DNA of 52,429 bases from Polyangia bacterium (GTDB taxonomy: Bacteria > Myxococcota_A > Polyangia > Polyangiales > Polyangiaceae): contig JAUHZF010000016.1 of assembly GCA_030426145.1 (NCBI GenBank), positions 1-52,429 of the forward strand. The letters are read 5' to 3'. The position numbers and the translations under genes are program-made. This document shows positions 18,017-26,420 of the stretch, one piece after another (position 1 is the stretch's first letter; each line of letters starts with the position of its first letter). Below the pieces are notes generated by a model. It did no database searches. It had not been told where the DNA came from and worked only from the letters and a program-made list of their open reading frames with translations.

Positions 18017-19093
18017 GATGGTCGCGAGACCTGAGTCGACGTACCGCATCTGGGCTTCCGCGCCGGTGAGGTAGGCGTCGTAGCGGGTGTCGGCGCGAAG
18101 GTGGCGCTCGAAGAAGGCGACCATCATCGCGCGGCTGAGCAGGCGCACGTCGTCCTGCATCGCGGTGGCGGCGTTGCAGAAGCTGCACGACAGGCCGCAC
18201 GCCTGGAGGTCGTCGACGAAGGAGACGTGGTTGGCGCCGAGCACTTCGACGCTGAGGCTCGGGGAGCTGGTGGCACCGTAGAAGGTGGTGAAGTTGTCGT
18301 CCGCGGGGGCGCACGACTGAAAACCGATCGCGTCGGTCGTCTCGCCGATGAAGCCCGTGGGGATCGGGATGGGCAGCATGTTGGTCACGTCGGGGCAGTT
18401 CTGCGGGCTGCAGCTCATCGAACCGTCGACGGGGTCGAGCGCGAAGACGGCCTTGATCCGGCTGTCGAAGGTGGCTGCCTGCACGGCCAGCTTGCCGCCG
18501 AGCGAATGACCCGTGCTGCCGGCGTTGGTGGCGTCGGCCACCGCACCCACCGTGGCGTGGGCGCCGGCCCAGTCGATCCCGTAGGCGAGCTCTTGTGCGT
18601 TCTCCACGTGGTTGGGGAAGACGAAGCTGGTGGGGAAGTCGACGGTGAGGGCGACGTAGCCGAAGCTCGCGAGGTGCTCGACGTAGCTGTAGTAGAGGCT
18701 CGGCGCGATGTTGAAGCCGTGACCGAGGACCACCACCGGATAGGGCCCCGCGTCGGGCCCGGCCGTCGGGTAGACGCAGTGGATGGCGACCTCGGCGTTG
18801 GTGCCGGGCACGGTGACGGTGTCGTCGATGACGGCCGTCGTGTACGGGCCCGCAAGCTCGGGGTCCGGCGCCGTCGTGGGGGTGCCGCCCCCGACGCCGG
18901 TGCTCCCACCATTGCCGACGGTGGTGGTGGAGGTGTCGCCTCCTGCGCCCGCGGTCTCCCCCCCGACGCCCGTGGTGTTGCCGGCGCCACTGCCATTGCC
19001 GCTCGTGGTCGTCGGCTCGGAGAAGACGTTCTCTCCGCCACAGGCCGCGAGCAGGGCCGCCGCGGCCACGAAGATCATCGTTCGTTTCATCAT
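18005..19093 (-). CDS. Lipoprotein alpha/beta hydrolase
   Basis: 362 residues. The N-terminus MMKRTMIFVAAAALLAACGG has a lipobox (LAAC), followed by a long Gly/Thr/Ser linker. The hydrolase domain has an oxyanion-type HGF segment (VVVLGHGFNIAPSLYYSY), the nucleophile elbow GHSLGGK, an acidic candidate in ALDPVDG and a late His in GANHVSF, so the Ser-Asp-His triad looks complete. Four to six cysteines near the C-terminus (CGLSCSFC) may be disulfides. It resembles chlorophyllase/dienelactone-hydrolase-like enzymes, and an extracellular esterase is likely. It is divergent from a TetR gene, the usual regulator arrangement. Two adjacent ATGs exist; the first was taken. Confidence 0.82.
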   Translation of the reverse strand: MMKRTMIFVAAAALLAACGGENVFSEPTTTSGNGSGAGNTTGVGGETAGAGGDTSTTTVGNGGSTGVGGGTPTTAPDPELAGPYTTAVIDDTVTVPGTNAEVAIHCVYPTAGPDAGPYPVVVLGHGFNIAPSLYYSYVEHLASFGYVALTVDFPTSFVFPNHVENAQELAYGIDWAGAHATVGAVADATNAGSTGHSLGGKLAVQAATFDSRIKAVFALDPVDGSMSCSPQNCPDVTNMLPIPIPTGFIGETTDAIGFQSCAPADDNFTTFYGATSSPSLSVEVLGANHVSFVDDLQACGLSCSFCNAATAMQDDVRLLSRAMMVAFFERHLRADTRYDAYLTGAEAQMRYVDSGLATIVSK

Positions 19094-19116
19094 GTTCGTC
19101 CGTTCCGAGCCCTCAC

Positions 19117-19209
19117 TTGATACGGCTTCGTCGCAAGTCAGTCTACCGCCGAGTCCAAAAAGCCCACCATGCGTACGAGAAGAGCGCGTGGCATTGATAC
19201 GGCTGTATC
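19117..19209. promoter_or_regulatory. Candidate TetR operator region (direct repeat plus palindrome)
   Basis: TTGATACGGCT occurs at 19117-19127 and again at 19194-19204. In the second copy it continues into GTATC, giving the palindrome GATAC-GGCT-GTATC (19196-19209); in the first the right arm is degenerate (TCGTC). The sites lie in the 199-base gap between the hydrolase and its divergent TetR gene, where autoregulatory operators usually sit. Confidence 0.45.
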
Positions 19210-19292
19210 GGTTCGTCGTGACGCAATGGTGCGCCATTGGTGGTGTCGATGCGTACCTTCCCCCATACCGACCCCGCGTGTGTTGACAACCG

Positions 19293-19922
19293 ATGAGCGC
19301 GGAACGACGCTCGAAGACAATGGGAAGACCGCGAAAAGACGCCTTCGACGAGGCCACTTCGCTGCGGGTTCTGCGGGCGGCAGAGCAGGTGTTCGGCGAG
19401 CGCGGCTTGCGTAGCGCACGTCTCGAGGACATCGCGGGCATGGCCGGGATCAGCCGGCCGTCGCTGCTCTACCATTTCGGGTCGAAGGACAAGCTCTACG
19501 CCCAGGTGGTCAAACGCGCCTTCGACGAAATCCGCGAAGCCCTGGGCGCAGCGCTCGTGCCACCCACGGCGGAGAATTACGACGAGGTCGTCATGGCCAT
19601 CGTCGGAAGCCTGCTCGAGCTCGAGCAGAAGCATCGCGCGCTGCTGGGCATCGTTCTGCGCAGCATGCTCGAGCCGGGCAGCCCGAGCTACGACGTGGTG
19701 GTCGACGAATTCTCTCAGATCGTGACCACCCTCGTGGTCTTCGTGGAGACCTACGGCAAGGAGCGCCTCGCCCCCGGCGTGAGCGCACGCGATGCCATCC
19801 TCCAGCTCATCGTGACCTACCTCGCCCGCATGTCGATGGGCGAGCTGGGCGGTCAGCTGTGGCAGGAGGAGGTGGTCGACATCAAGCCCACCGTGCGCGC
19901 CCTGCTGCTGCGCTCCAGCTAA
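19293..19922 (+). CDS. TetR/AcrR family transcriptional regulator
   Basis: 209 residues. The N-terminal DNA-binding domain is canonical: MGRPRKDAFDEATSLRVLRA, AAEQVFGERGLRSARLEDIA, then the recognition helix GISRPSLLYHFGSKDKLYAQV. The remaining helices are the variable ligand/dimer domain. ATG 19320 (MGRPRKD) is an equally good start by family alignment; neither has a clear SD. The divergent neighbour is the lipoprotein hydrolase, probably its target. Its stop overlaps the stop of the convergent CapA-like gene by 3 bases of opposing stop codons (CTAA). Confidence 0.9.
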   Translation: MSAERRSKTMGRPRKDAFDEATSLRVLRAAEQVFGERGLRSARLEDIAGMAGISRPSLLYHFGSKDKLYAQVVKRAFDEIREALGAALVPPTAENYDEVVMAIVGSLLELEQKHRALLGIVLRSMLEPGSPSYDVVVDEFSQIVTTLVVFVETYGKERLAPGVSARDAILQLIVTYLARMSMGELGGQLWQEEVVDIKPTVRALLLRSS

Positions 19923-21079
19923 GGAATTCCGCCCGGCACCGGAGTCGATGGTGGCCGCACGCGGGCGCAGCCATCGGGGCCCGGGGGATCGAGGTCGCTC
20001 CCTGCGACGTGGCCACTCAGGGCACGCACCTTCTGGAAGAACATGTTCACCGCGGGTGCACCGCCCTCCTCCTCGAGGGGCGTCGGCGACGACGCGCGGA
20101 TCCCGAAGGGGCAGAGCTCGACCTCGGGGATGCGGCCTTCGGCGGGGAAGGTGAGGCGGGCCAAGGCGCCGTAGCGGCTCCAGGGGTGGTCGACGTGGGC
20201 GCCCATGGTCACGTTGCCGAGGCTGTAGAGGATGGGCACGTTTCGATACCAGCCGATCCCCTGCACCACATGCGGGTGATGGCCGATCACGACGTCGGCC
20301 CCGGCTTCGACCGCGGCGTGCAGCACCTCGCGCACGAACATGGTGGGCCCGGCGAGGTACTCGCTTCCGCCGTGGTAGCTCACGAGCACGAGGTCGGCGT
20401 CTTCGCGCGCGGCCGCGACCTGCGCGCGGATGCGGTCGGCGTCGGCGCGACCCACGTAGGTGCGCGCGGGGTGATTCTCGAGCGGGCCCTGATTCCAGAT
20501 CCCGGTGACGGCGACGAAGGCGAGGCGGCGTCCTTTGGCTTCGACGACGACGTGCCCGTAGGCCTCGGCCTCGGTGCGCCCGGCGCCCACGTAACGCACG
20601 CCGGCGCGCTTCAGGTGGTCGAAGGTCTCGAAGAGGGCGTCCTTGCCGAAGTCCCACATGTGGTTGTTCGCGAGGGACACGAGGTCGATGTGCGCGCGCT
20701 TCAGCGCGGCGGCGCCCGAAGGTGGCCCGACGAAGACGAGTTGGTTGTCGGGATGCACCGTGAGGCCCTTCTGGTCGCTGAGCTGGCACTCGAGGTTGAC
20801 GAAGCGCAGGTCGGCCGAGTCGAGCCAGGGCTGCACCGCGGTGAGCAGGTCGAGCTGGGGGTCGGCGAGCAGTCGCTTGCCCACGAAGCGCCCGAAGTAG
20901 ACGTCGCCGCCCGCGATGACCTTCACGGGGGCGGGAGGTGGCGGCGCCACCGAAGCGGTGGCGGAGCTGGACGGAACGGCGGTGGCCGTGGGGATCGTCG
21001 GTTTCGGATCCGGCTCGTCGTGCTGCGTCGAGCAGCCTCCGACGAGGGCTGCGGTCAGGATCACCAGCGCGCGCGCCAC
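19919..21079 (-). CDS. CapA-like (PgsA-type) metallophosphatase-fold lipoprotein
   Basis: 386 residues. The lipobox LVGGCST ends a short signal peptide, followed by a Pro/Ser/Thr/Ala linker. The CapA signature is clear: VIAGGDVYFGR, ADLRFVNLECQLSD, LVSLANNHMWDFGKDALFETFDHL, GIWNQGPLEN, LVSYHGGSEY, GADVVIGHHPHVVQGI and ILYSLGN. The N-x-E, N-N-H and HxH residues that bind metal are all present. Relatives take part in poly-gamma-glutamate capsule attachment or export, but most CapA-like lipoproteins have unknown substrates. No pgsB/C genes are nearby. It is divergent from the GT-C membrane protein, with a 56-base gap. Confidence 0.88.
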   Translation of the reverse strand: MARALVILTAALVGGCSTQHDEPDPKPTIPTATAVPSSSATASVAPPPPAPVKVIAGGDVYFGRFVGKRLLADPQLDLLTAVQPWLDSADLRFVNLECQLSDQKGLTVHPDNQLVFVGPPSGAAALKRAHIDLVSLANNHMWDFGKDALFETFDHLKRAGVRYVGAGRTEAEAYGHVVVEAKGRRLAFVAVTGIWNQGPLENHPARTYVGRADADRIRAQVAAAREDADLVLVSYHGGSEYLAGPTMFVREVLHAAVEAGADVVIGHHPHVVQGIGWYRNVPILYSLGNVTMGAHVDHPWSRYGALARLTFPAEGRIPEVELCPFGIRASSPTPLEEEGGAPAVNMFFQKVRALSGHVAGSDLDPPGPDGCARVRPPSTPVPGGIP

Positions 21080-21135
21080 ACCTCAGCGTCGCACGGCCTC
21101 TCCCCTCGGCGCCACCTGGTGGTAAAGCGCATGCG

Positions 21136-22524
21136 GTGCGCTCCCTGTCCCGCGATCTGTCGCTCCTGGCCGCCGTCAAACTGGCGGTGAGCGGGGCCGT
21201 GCTCGCGTCGGGCTTTCGCGCGGTCAGCGACGACGATTTTGCACGGGTGGTTCTGGCCCAGCGCTGGGCCGAAGCGCCGGTGTTGGATCCCACGGGCACG
21301 AGCTGGCTCCCCCTGCCGTTCTGGTTCTACGGGTCGGCGATGACGCTCTTCGGGCGCACGGTGCGCGTGGCCCAGGCGACGGCGGTGGTGCTGGGGGTGC
21401 TGGCGGTGCTGTTGCTCTACGCGGCCGGCCGCATGTGGTGGCCGAAGCGACGAGATGCCTTGTGGGGCGCAGTCCTGTGCGCGGTGCTTCCGTGGAGCGC
21501 CTACCTCGGCGTGGCTACGGTGCCCGAGCTCCCCACCGCAGCCCTCACCGTGTTCGGGGTGGCGACCCTAGCCAGCACCGATTCTCGCCACCGCATGCTC
21601 GGCGGCCTCGCGCTGGCGGCAGCCTGCCTCTGTCGCTACGAGCCCTGGCCCGCGACGGCGCTGTTCGGGTTGATGTGTGCGGTCGATGCATGGCGCGACC
21701 AGCGACCGGCGTGGCTCGTCGCGGCGGCCATCGCCGCGGTGGGCCCCTCGGGCTGGCTCATGCACAACGCGATGACCCACGGCGACGCGTTGCACTTCGC
21801 GGCGCGGGTCTCGGCCTACAAGCGTGCGCTGGGAGGAACGGGTTCGTTCTTCACCTATCTCTCGTCGCTCTGTCGGGAGGAGCCGGAGCTGGTGGCGCTG
21901 GCCATTTTCGTGGCCGGCCATCGATCGCGCTACGGCACCAAGTCCCCAGCGAGTCGTCGGGTGGCCCTGGTGCTGGGCGGCATGTTGGTCGCCCTGTCGC
22001 TCGCGTCGCTCCCGGGCAGCGCCCCCACCCACCACAGCGGCCGTGCGGTGCTGGCGGTGTGGTTGGCGATGGCGATCTACGTCGCGCCATCGCTTCGCGC
22101 CTGGTTGTCGTCCCCGCGCGGTCGCGTGGTCGGCTTGGCGCTCGCGGCGCTCGTGGCCCTGGGTGCGGTGGTGCTCCGCCCCTGGTACGCCCGCCTCGAT
22201 CGCTTCACGCCACGCGTCGACGAGGTCGCCATCGGTGACGCCGCGCGCACCGCGCACGGCCCCATCCTGCTCGAGGTCCGCGACTACCGCTTCTACGCCA
22301 TCGAAGCGGGCAGCGCCGACCCACGTCGTTTCGTGCGCGACCGCAGCATCGATCCCCGGCAGGAGATCGCCCCCAACGCCTTCGACACGCCCGCCGAGCT
22401 CCGTCGTCGCATCGAAGAATCCGGCGCGAGGGCGGTCGTGGGCACGGTCTCCACGACCGCGCCCGTGCTCGGCGAGCCGGTGGCCGAAGCCGGCCCCTGG
22501 GGCCTGTTCATCCTCACGGAGTGA
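21136..22524 (+). CDS. GT-C fold membrane glycosyltransferase-like protein (GT39/PMT-like)
   Basis: About 462 residues from GTG 21136; upstream the frame runs antisense into the CapA-like gene and has no better start. About ten membrane helices are visible. The first extracytoplasmic loop carries the acidic pair VSDDDFARVVLAQRWAE followed by SWLPLPFWFYG, the pattern of GT-C enzymes (catalytic Asp, then P-L-x-x-W/Y) that use polyprenyl-phosphate sugars. The C-terminal ~120 residues form an extracytoplasmic domain. The substrate is unknown; glycosylation of cell-envelope protein or lipid is the family expectation. Confidence 0.75.
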   Translation: MRSLSRDLSLLAAVKLAVSGAVLASGFRAVSDDDFARVVLAQRWAEAPVLDPTGTSWLPLPFWFYGSAMTLFGRTVRVAQATAVVLGVLAVLLLYAAGRMWWPKRRDALWGAVLCAVLPWSAYLGVATVPELPTAALTVFGVATLASTDSRHRMLGGLALAAACLCRYEPWPATALFGLMCAVDAWRDQRPAWLVAAAIAAVGPSGWLMHNAMTHGDALHFAARVSAYKRALGGTGSFFTYLSSLCREEPELVALAIFVAGHRSRYGTKSPASRRVALVLGGMLVALSLASLPGSAPTHHSGRAVLAVWLAMAIYVAPSLRAWLSSPRGRVVGLALAALVALGAVVLRPWYARLDRFTPRVDEVAIGDAARTAHGPILLEVRDYRFYAIEAGSADPRRFVRDRSIDPRQEIAPNAFDTPAELRRRIEESGARAVVGTVSTTAPVLGEPVAEAGPWGLFILTE

Positions 22525-22735
22525 ACCTCCCCGCGGGCGGCTGAGGACAGGCCAGCTCTCCGCGCGATCCGCCTCGGGCCCCGAAGAAGGGCCTAAAGAT
22601 GAGGTGCGCGCATCCGTTTCTTCCCAGTGACGCCAACCTCTGCGTCGGCACGAAGACCATCATTCCCCGCCGCTCATCCATCACGCGGCGTGACCTCTCG
22701 GCTCAACGACTGAGCCTCACCCAAGGATGAACCGG

Positions 22736-24055
22736 ATGTTTCGCTCGAAGACCCTCTCCCACCCCTTCTTCGTCTCCACCCTCCTGCTCGGCGGCCTAGC
22801 GCTCGTCGCGTGTGAAACCGAGGAGCCCGCCGCCGATCCCAGCGGCAGCACCACCGCCGGCACCGGCGGAGACGCCGCGTCCTCCAGCTCCGGCGGCGAC
22901 GCCACCTCGACCTCCAGCTCCGGCGCCGGCGGCGACGCCACCGGCGGCAGCACCGGCGAAGGCGGCATGGCCGAAGGCGGCGCCGGCGGCGAAGGCGGCG
23001 GCGGCGGCGAAGGCGGCAGCGGGCCCGTCATCGAGCCGGCCACCTGCGTGGGCCCCATGACCGGCACGGACACCTGCCCCGGCGAGGCGATCACGCTCAA
23101 CAGCGGAGACACGGTCACGCTGTGTGGTGACCTCACCAACGCCACGGACGACTACAGGGACCCATTCTGCGGCCCTGCCGAGGCCTTCTCGCCCGACAAC
23201 GTCTACAGCATCCTGACGACCGCCCCGGGCACGCTCAAGGTTCGGCTGAAGAAGGATGGCGGTCTGCTCAACCCGACCATGTACATCCGCTACCCGGAGT
23301 CCCTGATCCCCGGTGCGTGTAGCGATGAGACGGGCAACAGCAGCGGAGGCTGCTGGGACTTCTTCGACAGCCACGAAGACTTTGGTTTCGACTGGGACCC
23401 AGCGTTCCTGGACTCCTTCCACCTCATCGTCGACGGCGGTCGAGACGCACACGGCAACCAGACGACGGGCACGTACGAGCTCGAGCTCTCGCTCCAACCC
23501 GCTGCCTGCGGCGACTCCGTCCAGAACTGGACGGAGGAGTGCGACGACGGCAACCGGGTCGACGGCGACGGCTGCTCCAGCAGCTGTGTGGTCGAAGCGA
23601 ACCCCATCTACGACACCTGCCCCGGAGAGCCCATCTTCGACCAGGGTTCGATGACCGCGCACAGCGACACCACCTACGGTCGCACCGACGCAGGAACGGC
23701 CGTCGCAGGCGGCACGTGCAGTGGCCTGTCCGCCGGCGGACCTGACCGCGTCTACCGATTCACGGCCACCCACACCGGTCTCGTGAAGGCTCGCGTCGGC
23801 GTAGGCCCAGACTGTGAGACGGACATCTGCGACGCCGAGGGCACGATGTCGGCGAGCTGCTTCGACACCGTACTCTGGGCCACCCGCGGCACCTGTGGCG
23901 ACACCAACGAGCAGGTCGCTTGCTCCGACCGCGTCGTCTACGGCTCGGAAGAGATCGTGTTCTGGGGCGAGGCTGCGCACGACTACTTCCTCTTCGTCGA
24001 TGGCTACAACCCCTGGGACATGGGCAACTTCAACCTCTGCATTCGGCAGTACTGA
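22736..24055 (+). CDS. Cys-rich lipoprotein with a DUF4215 repeat (paralogue of the gene at 31790)
   Basis: About 439 residues. The signal peptide ends in LALVACET (lipobox VAC), followed by ~75 residues of low-complexity Gly/Ser/Thr/Glu. The body has two similar beta-rich halves. One contains GTDTCPGEAITLNSGD and FHLIVDGG, the other TCPGEPIFDQ and DYFLFVDGY, and they flank one DUF4215-type motif CGDSVQNWTEECDDGN with a GCSSSC end. ATG 22736 was preferred to ATG 22727 because AAGGA lies 8 bases before it. Surface-exposed and disulfide-rich; function unknown. The same architecture recurs at 31790, on the other side of the lasso cluster. Confidence 0.85.
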   Translation: MFRSKTLSHPFFVSTLLLGGLALVACETEEPAADPSGSTTAGTGGDAASSSSGGDATSTSSSGAGGDATGGSTGEGGMAEGGAGGEGGGGGEGGSGPVIEPATCVGPMTGTDTCPGEAITLNSGDTVTLCGDLTNATDDYRDPFCGPAEAFSPDNVYSILTTAPGTLKVRLKKDGGLLNPTMYIRYPESLIPGACSDETGNSSGGCWDFFDSHEDFGFDWDPAFLDSFHLIVDGGRDAHGNQTTGTYELELSLQPAACGDSVQNWTEECDDGNRVDGDGCSSSCVVEANPIYDTCPGEPIFDQGSMTAHSDTTYGRTDAGTAVAGGTCSGLSAGGPDRVYRFTATHTGLVKARVGVGPDCETDICDAEGTMSASCFDTVLWATRGTCGDTNEQVACSDRVVYGSEEIVFWGEAAHDYFLFVDGYNPWDMGNFNLCIRQY

Positions 24056-24072
24056 GACCCCTTCGCGGGTGA

Positions 24073-24111
24073 GCGGAAGCCCCTTGCGCCTCGTGCGCAG
24101 GGGGCTTCCGC
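24073..24111. terminator. Strong bidirectional hairpin terminator
   Basis: A 17-base stem (one G-T pair) reading GCGGAAGCCCCTTGCGC, a CTCGT loop, then the complementary arm, followed by GTTTGT. It sits between the convergent stop codons of the Cys-rich lipoprotein and the cytochrome-like lipoprotein, so it can serve both. Confidence 0.85.
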
Positions 24112-24117
24112 CGTTTG

Positions 24118-24471
24118 TCAGTCTGCCGGGGCTCCGCAGGCGATCCACTCGGCGAGCATGTCGCGTTCCTCGAGCGGCGGGTCGTCGGGGCCCGGTGGCA
24201 TGGTCACGTTGTCCGCCGCCGAGCGAATGAAGATCCGCTCGCGCAGGGCGTGTGCTTGCTCGTAGGTGTCGAACACGTAGGCGCGAGGTGCCCCTTGGCG
24301 ATCGGGGGTGTCCACAGAGTGGCAGCTGTTGCAGTGCGCGATCATGAAACCCCGTGCGAAGTTCTCCCACGTGAGGTCGGTGCCCTCGGGCGGGCAGCTC
24401 ACGTCCTCGAGCTCGGTCCATTCGGCGCACCCCCCAACCAGAAGTGCGAGCAGCAGCGTGTACTTTCGCAT
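24118..24471 (-). CDS. Small c-type cytochrome-like lipoprotein
   Basis: 117 residues. MRKYTLLLALLVGGCAE is a short lipoprotein signal. A single haem-attachment motif CNSCH occurs around residue 47-51, with a candidate distal Met ligand in VTMPPGPDDPPLEERDMLAEWIACG; the MPP motif is typical of membrane-bound mono-haem cytochromes. The start is fixed by GAGGTG three bases before the ATG. It lies 7 bases after the outer-membrane protein gene and is surely cotranscribed with it. It could be an electron carrier tethered in the periplasm or at the surface. Confidence 0.8.
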   Translation of the reverse strand: MRKYTLLLALLVGGCAEWTELEDVSCPPEGTDLTWENFARGFMIAHCNSCHSVDTPDRQGAPRAYVFDTYEQAHALRERIFIRSAADNVTMPPGPDDPPLEERDMLAEWIACGAPAD

Positions 24472-24478
24472 GGTCACC

Positions 24479-25033
24479 TCACAGCTCGTAGTCGAAGCCG
24501 AGACCCACACCGCCGCCGCCGTAGACGCGCGGTCCGAGGGGGTCGGGGAAGATGTTGGCCGTGCCGTCGACCTTGGCAAACCAGGTGAACCCACGCTTGC
24601 TCCAGAACGGCACCTCAACGCCGAGCCCAGTGCCTACACCCGCTCGATGCCGAATGCCGTCTCCAATCCCGAGGAGCGCACTCCCGACATTGCCGGCCAC
24701 GACGCTCCAGGATTCTTCGTGTTGGTGGATGAAACCCGCACGACCGAAAATGCGCAGCGGTCCGAGCATTGGGGTCCATCCCTGCACGCCCAACGACAAC
24801 AGCGTGAGCATGCGCGTGTCGACGGCGGCGTACCCGACGTCTCCTCTCGCGTAGATCCCGAGGTAGTCGAGCAACCGAACGCCGAGCGCGAGGTGCCCGT
24901 AGCCGGCGACGTCGCCGCGCCACTCCGTTCCTGCGGCGCTGATGCCAGTCTCGGCTCTCAGCTCCGTTGCCCCAGCGCTTCCGGGGGCCACCGTCACCAG
25001 GGCCAATAGGACGCCAGTAGGGGTTCTTCTCAT
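24479..25033 (-). CDS. Small outer-membrane beta-barrel-like protein
   Basis: 184 residues: a Sec signal (MRRTPTGVLLALVTVAPGSAGA) and a body of alternating hydrophobic/hydrophilic strands rich in Gly and aromatic residues (GYGHLALGVRLLDYLGIYARGDVGY, VYGGGGVGLGFDYEL) ending in an amphipathic strand. This is the look of an 8-stranded outer-membrane barrel. AAGGAGG seven bases before the ATG fixes the start and rules out the longer frame to 25084. It forms an operon with the cytochrome-like lipoprotein; a shared redox or surface role is possible but not shown. Confidence 0.72.
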   Translation of the reverse strand: MRRTPTGVLLALVTVAPGSAGATELRAETGISAAGTEWRGDVAGYGHLALGVRLLDYLGIYARGDVGYAAVDTRMLTLLSLGVQGWTPMLGPLRIFGRAGFIHQHEESWSVVAGNVGSALLGIGDGIRHRAGVGTGLGVEVPFWSKRGFTWFAKVDGTANIFPDPLGPRVYGGGGVGLGFDYEL

Positions 25034-25102
25034 CGTGTTCCTCCTTCGTGTTGGGAGGCTCGATGCGAGTAGCTCGGCGTTCATTCGCGCTCGCCGAGCG
25101 TT

Positions 25103-25131
25103 TGCGCGAGTATCGCTAAAATCATGATATT
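25103..25131 (+). promoter_or_regulatory. AT-rich candidate promoter upstream of the lasso cluster
   Basis: In the 193-base gap between the barrel gene and the methyltransferase gene there is an island unusually rich in A/T for this window (TCGCTAAAATCATGATATTC). TTGCGC and TGATAT are 17 bases apart in it, a poor but possible -35/-10 pair for the methyltransferase-B1 unit. The palindrome ATCATGAT lies inside and could be an operator. The element might instead serve the minus-strand gene. Confidence 0.3.
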
Positions 25132-25226
25132 CTGAGAACTTCTGGCTACGCTGCGCCTGTGTCCTTCACTTCACATCCCCGTGTGGCCGCCTGGAAGAGC
25201 GCTCTGCGCCGTGGCAAGCTCAGCTG

Positions 25227-26420
25227 ATGTCGGGGTTGGCGCGCGACACGAGGCTGCGGCTTGCCTCGGAGGTGAGCATCGTCTTGCGCGACGACTTCCT
25301 CTACCTCGCGACAGGCACTGGCGAGCGTGTTCGAGCGCAGTCGTCCGTACTGCCGGTTCTCCACCTATTCCGCCACGGTGCGACCCTGGCAGAAGCCATG
25401 GCGACCACGGCCTCGGACACGACCCTCGACTGGATGGAGCTCTCATCGACGCTGGTCGAGCTCTTCCGTCACGGCGTCCTCATCGGAGACGAAGAGGCCG
25501 ACATTCGGTACGCGCCGGCGGCACCTGGTTTCGGGGGAGCACGCGACCACATCGCCATGCTCTCCGACGAGCCCCGCACGCGTGCCTACGTCGAAGCCAT
25601 ACGGGCCACGGTGAAGCCAGGGGATGTGGTGGTCGACGTGGGGAGTGGAACGGGGGTGCTCAGCGTGGCGGCAGCCCAAGCTGGTGCCGAGCGCGTCTAC
25701 GCGATCGAGCGTACCGGAATGACGGCAGTGGCCCAGAAGCTCTTTGCAGAGAACGGCGTTGCCGAGCGCATCGTCATCGTCCAGGGAACTTCAACGTCCG
25801 TATCCGTCCCCGAGCGCGCCGACGTGATGGTGTCCGAGTTGGTGGGCAACGAGCCCTTCGACGAGCAGATCCTCGCGTTCACGCGCGACGCGCACGAGCG
25901 GTTGCTTCGTCCCGGCGCGCGTCTGGTCCCCCGCCGCATGCTCGTCGAGGTCGTACCCATCGCGGCAAACGATGATCTCCTCGCCGAGCACTTCTTCGCC
26001 GCGGAGCGCGTCGGCCGCTGGTCGTCGGACTACGGCATCGACTTCAGTGCCCTGGCACGACTGCGGCCCGAGGCTCCCGAGATGACCCTCCTGTCGCGAG
26101 AGCGTGCTTCGCGCCTCGTTCGTCGTGGGCCGGCTGTCGTCGTTTGCGACGTCGATCTGGCCGAACCACCGGCCCAGGTCGACGCCCAGTTCGACGTCGA
26201 AGCCGTCGGTCGCGTAGACGGGGTGTTGATGCGGTTCACGCTCGACCTGGGCCACGGATACACGGTGACCAGCTGTCCCTGGAACCCGGACGGCGCTCGC
26301 CACTGGGGCCTTCCTCTGTGGCTTTTCCCACACCCGGTGGTGGAATCCGAGGGGGATGTTCTGCGCTTGCGGTATGAATTTGCCGGCGTCAGGGCGAAAC
26401 TAACGCAGACGTCCCCATGA
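25227..26420 (+). CDS. PRMT-like methyltransferase with N-terminal PqqD/RRE-like domain (lasso tailoring enzyme)
   Basis: 397 residues. Residues 9-88 (RLRLASEVSIVLRDDFLYL ... LVELFRHGVLIGD) follow the winged-helix pattern of the adjacent PqqD-like B1 protein and could be a second precursor-binding (RRE) domain. From residue 108 the PRMT family landmarks appear in order: HIAMLSDEPRTRAYVEAI, SAM motif I VVDVGSGTGVLS (134-145), acidic E161, a double-E loop SELVGNEPFDE whose E204 and E213 are nine apart as in PRMTs, and a late RHW in place of THW. It overlaps B1 by ATGA, so the two are coupled. Probable role: arginine methylation of the lasso peptide, whose core has R5, R10 and R13 (inference). 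Confidence 0.82.
   Translation: MSGLARDTRLRLASEVSIVLRDDFLYLATGTGERVRAQSSVLPVLHLFRHGATLAEAMATTASDTTLDWMELSSTLVELFRHGVLIGDEEADIRYAPAAPGFGGARDHIAMLSDEPRTRAYVEAIRATVKPGDVVVDVGSGTGVLSVAAAQAGAERVYAIERTGMTAVAQKLFAENGVAERIVIVQGTSTSVSVPERADVMVSELVGNEPFDEQILAFTRDAHERLLRPGARLVPRRMLVEVVPIAANDDLLAEHFFAAERVGRWSSDYGIDFSALARLRPEAPEMTLLSRERASRLVRRGPAVVVCDVDLAEPPAQVDAQFDVEAVGRVDGVLMRFTLDLGHGYTVTSCPWNPDGARHWGLPLWLFPHPVVESEGDVLRLRYEFAGVRAKLTQTSP

Noticed and set aside
19143-21299. Minus-strand 718-codon frame
   Set aside because: It overlaps the TetR gene and CapA-like gene in another frame and is dominated by Arg/Pro/Ala.
22796-24430. Minus-strand 544-codon frame antisense to the lipoprotein
   Set aside because: The opposite strand encodes a signal peptide, DUF4215 motif and a matched paralogue; no domain is visible on this frame.
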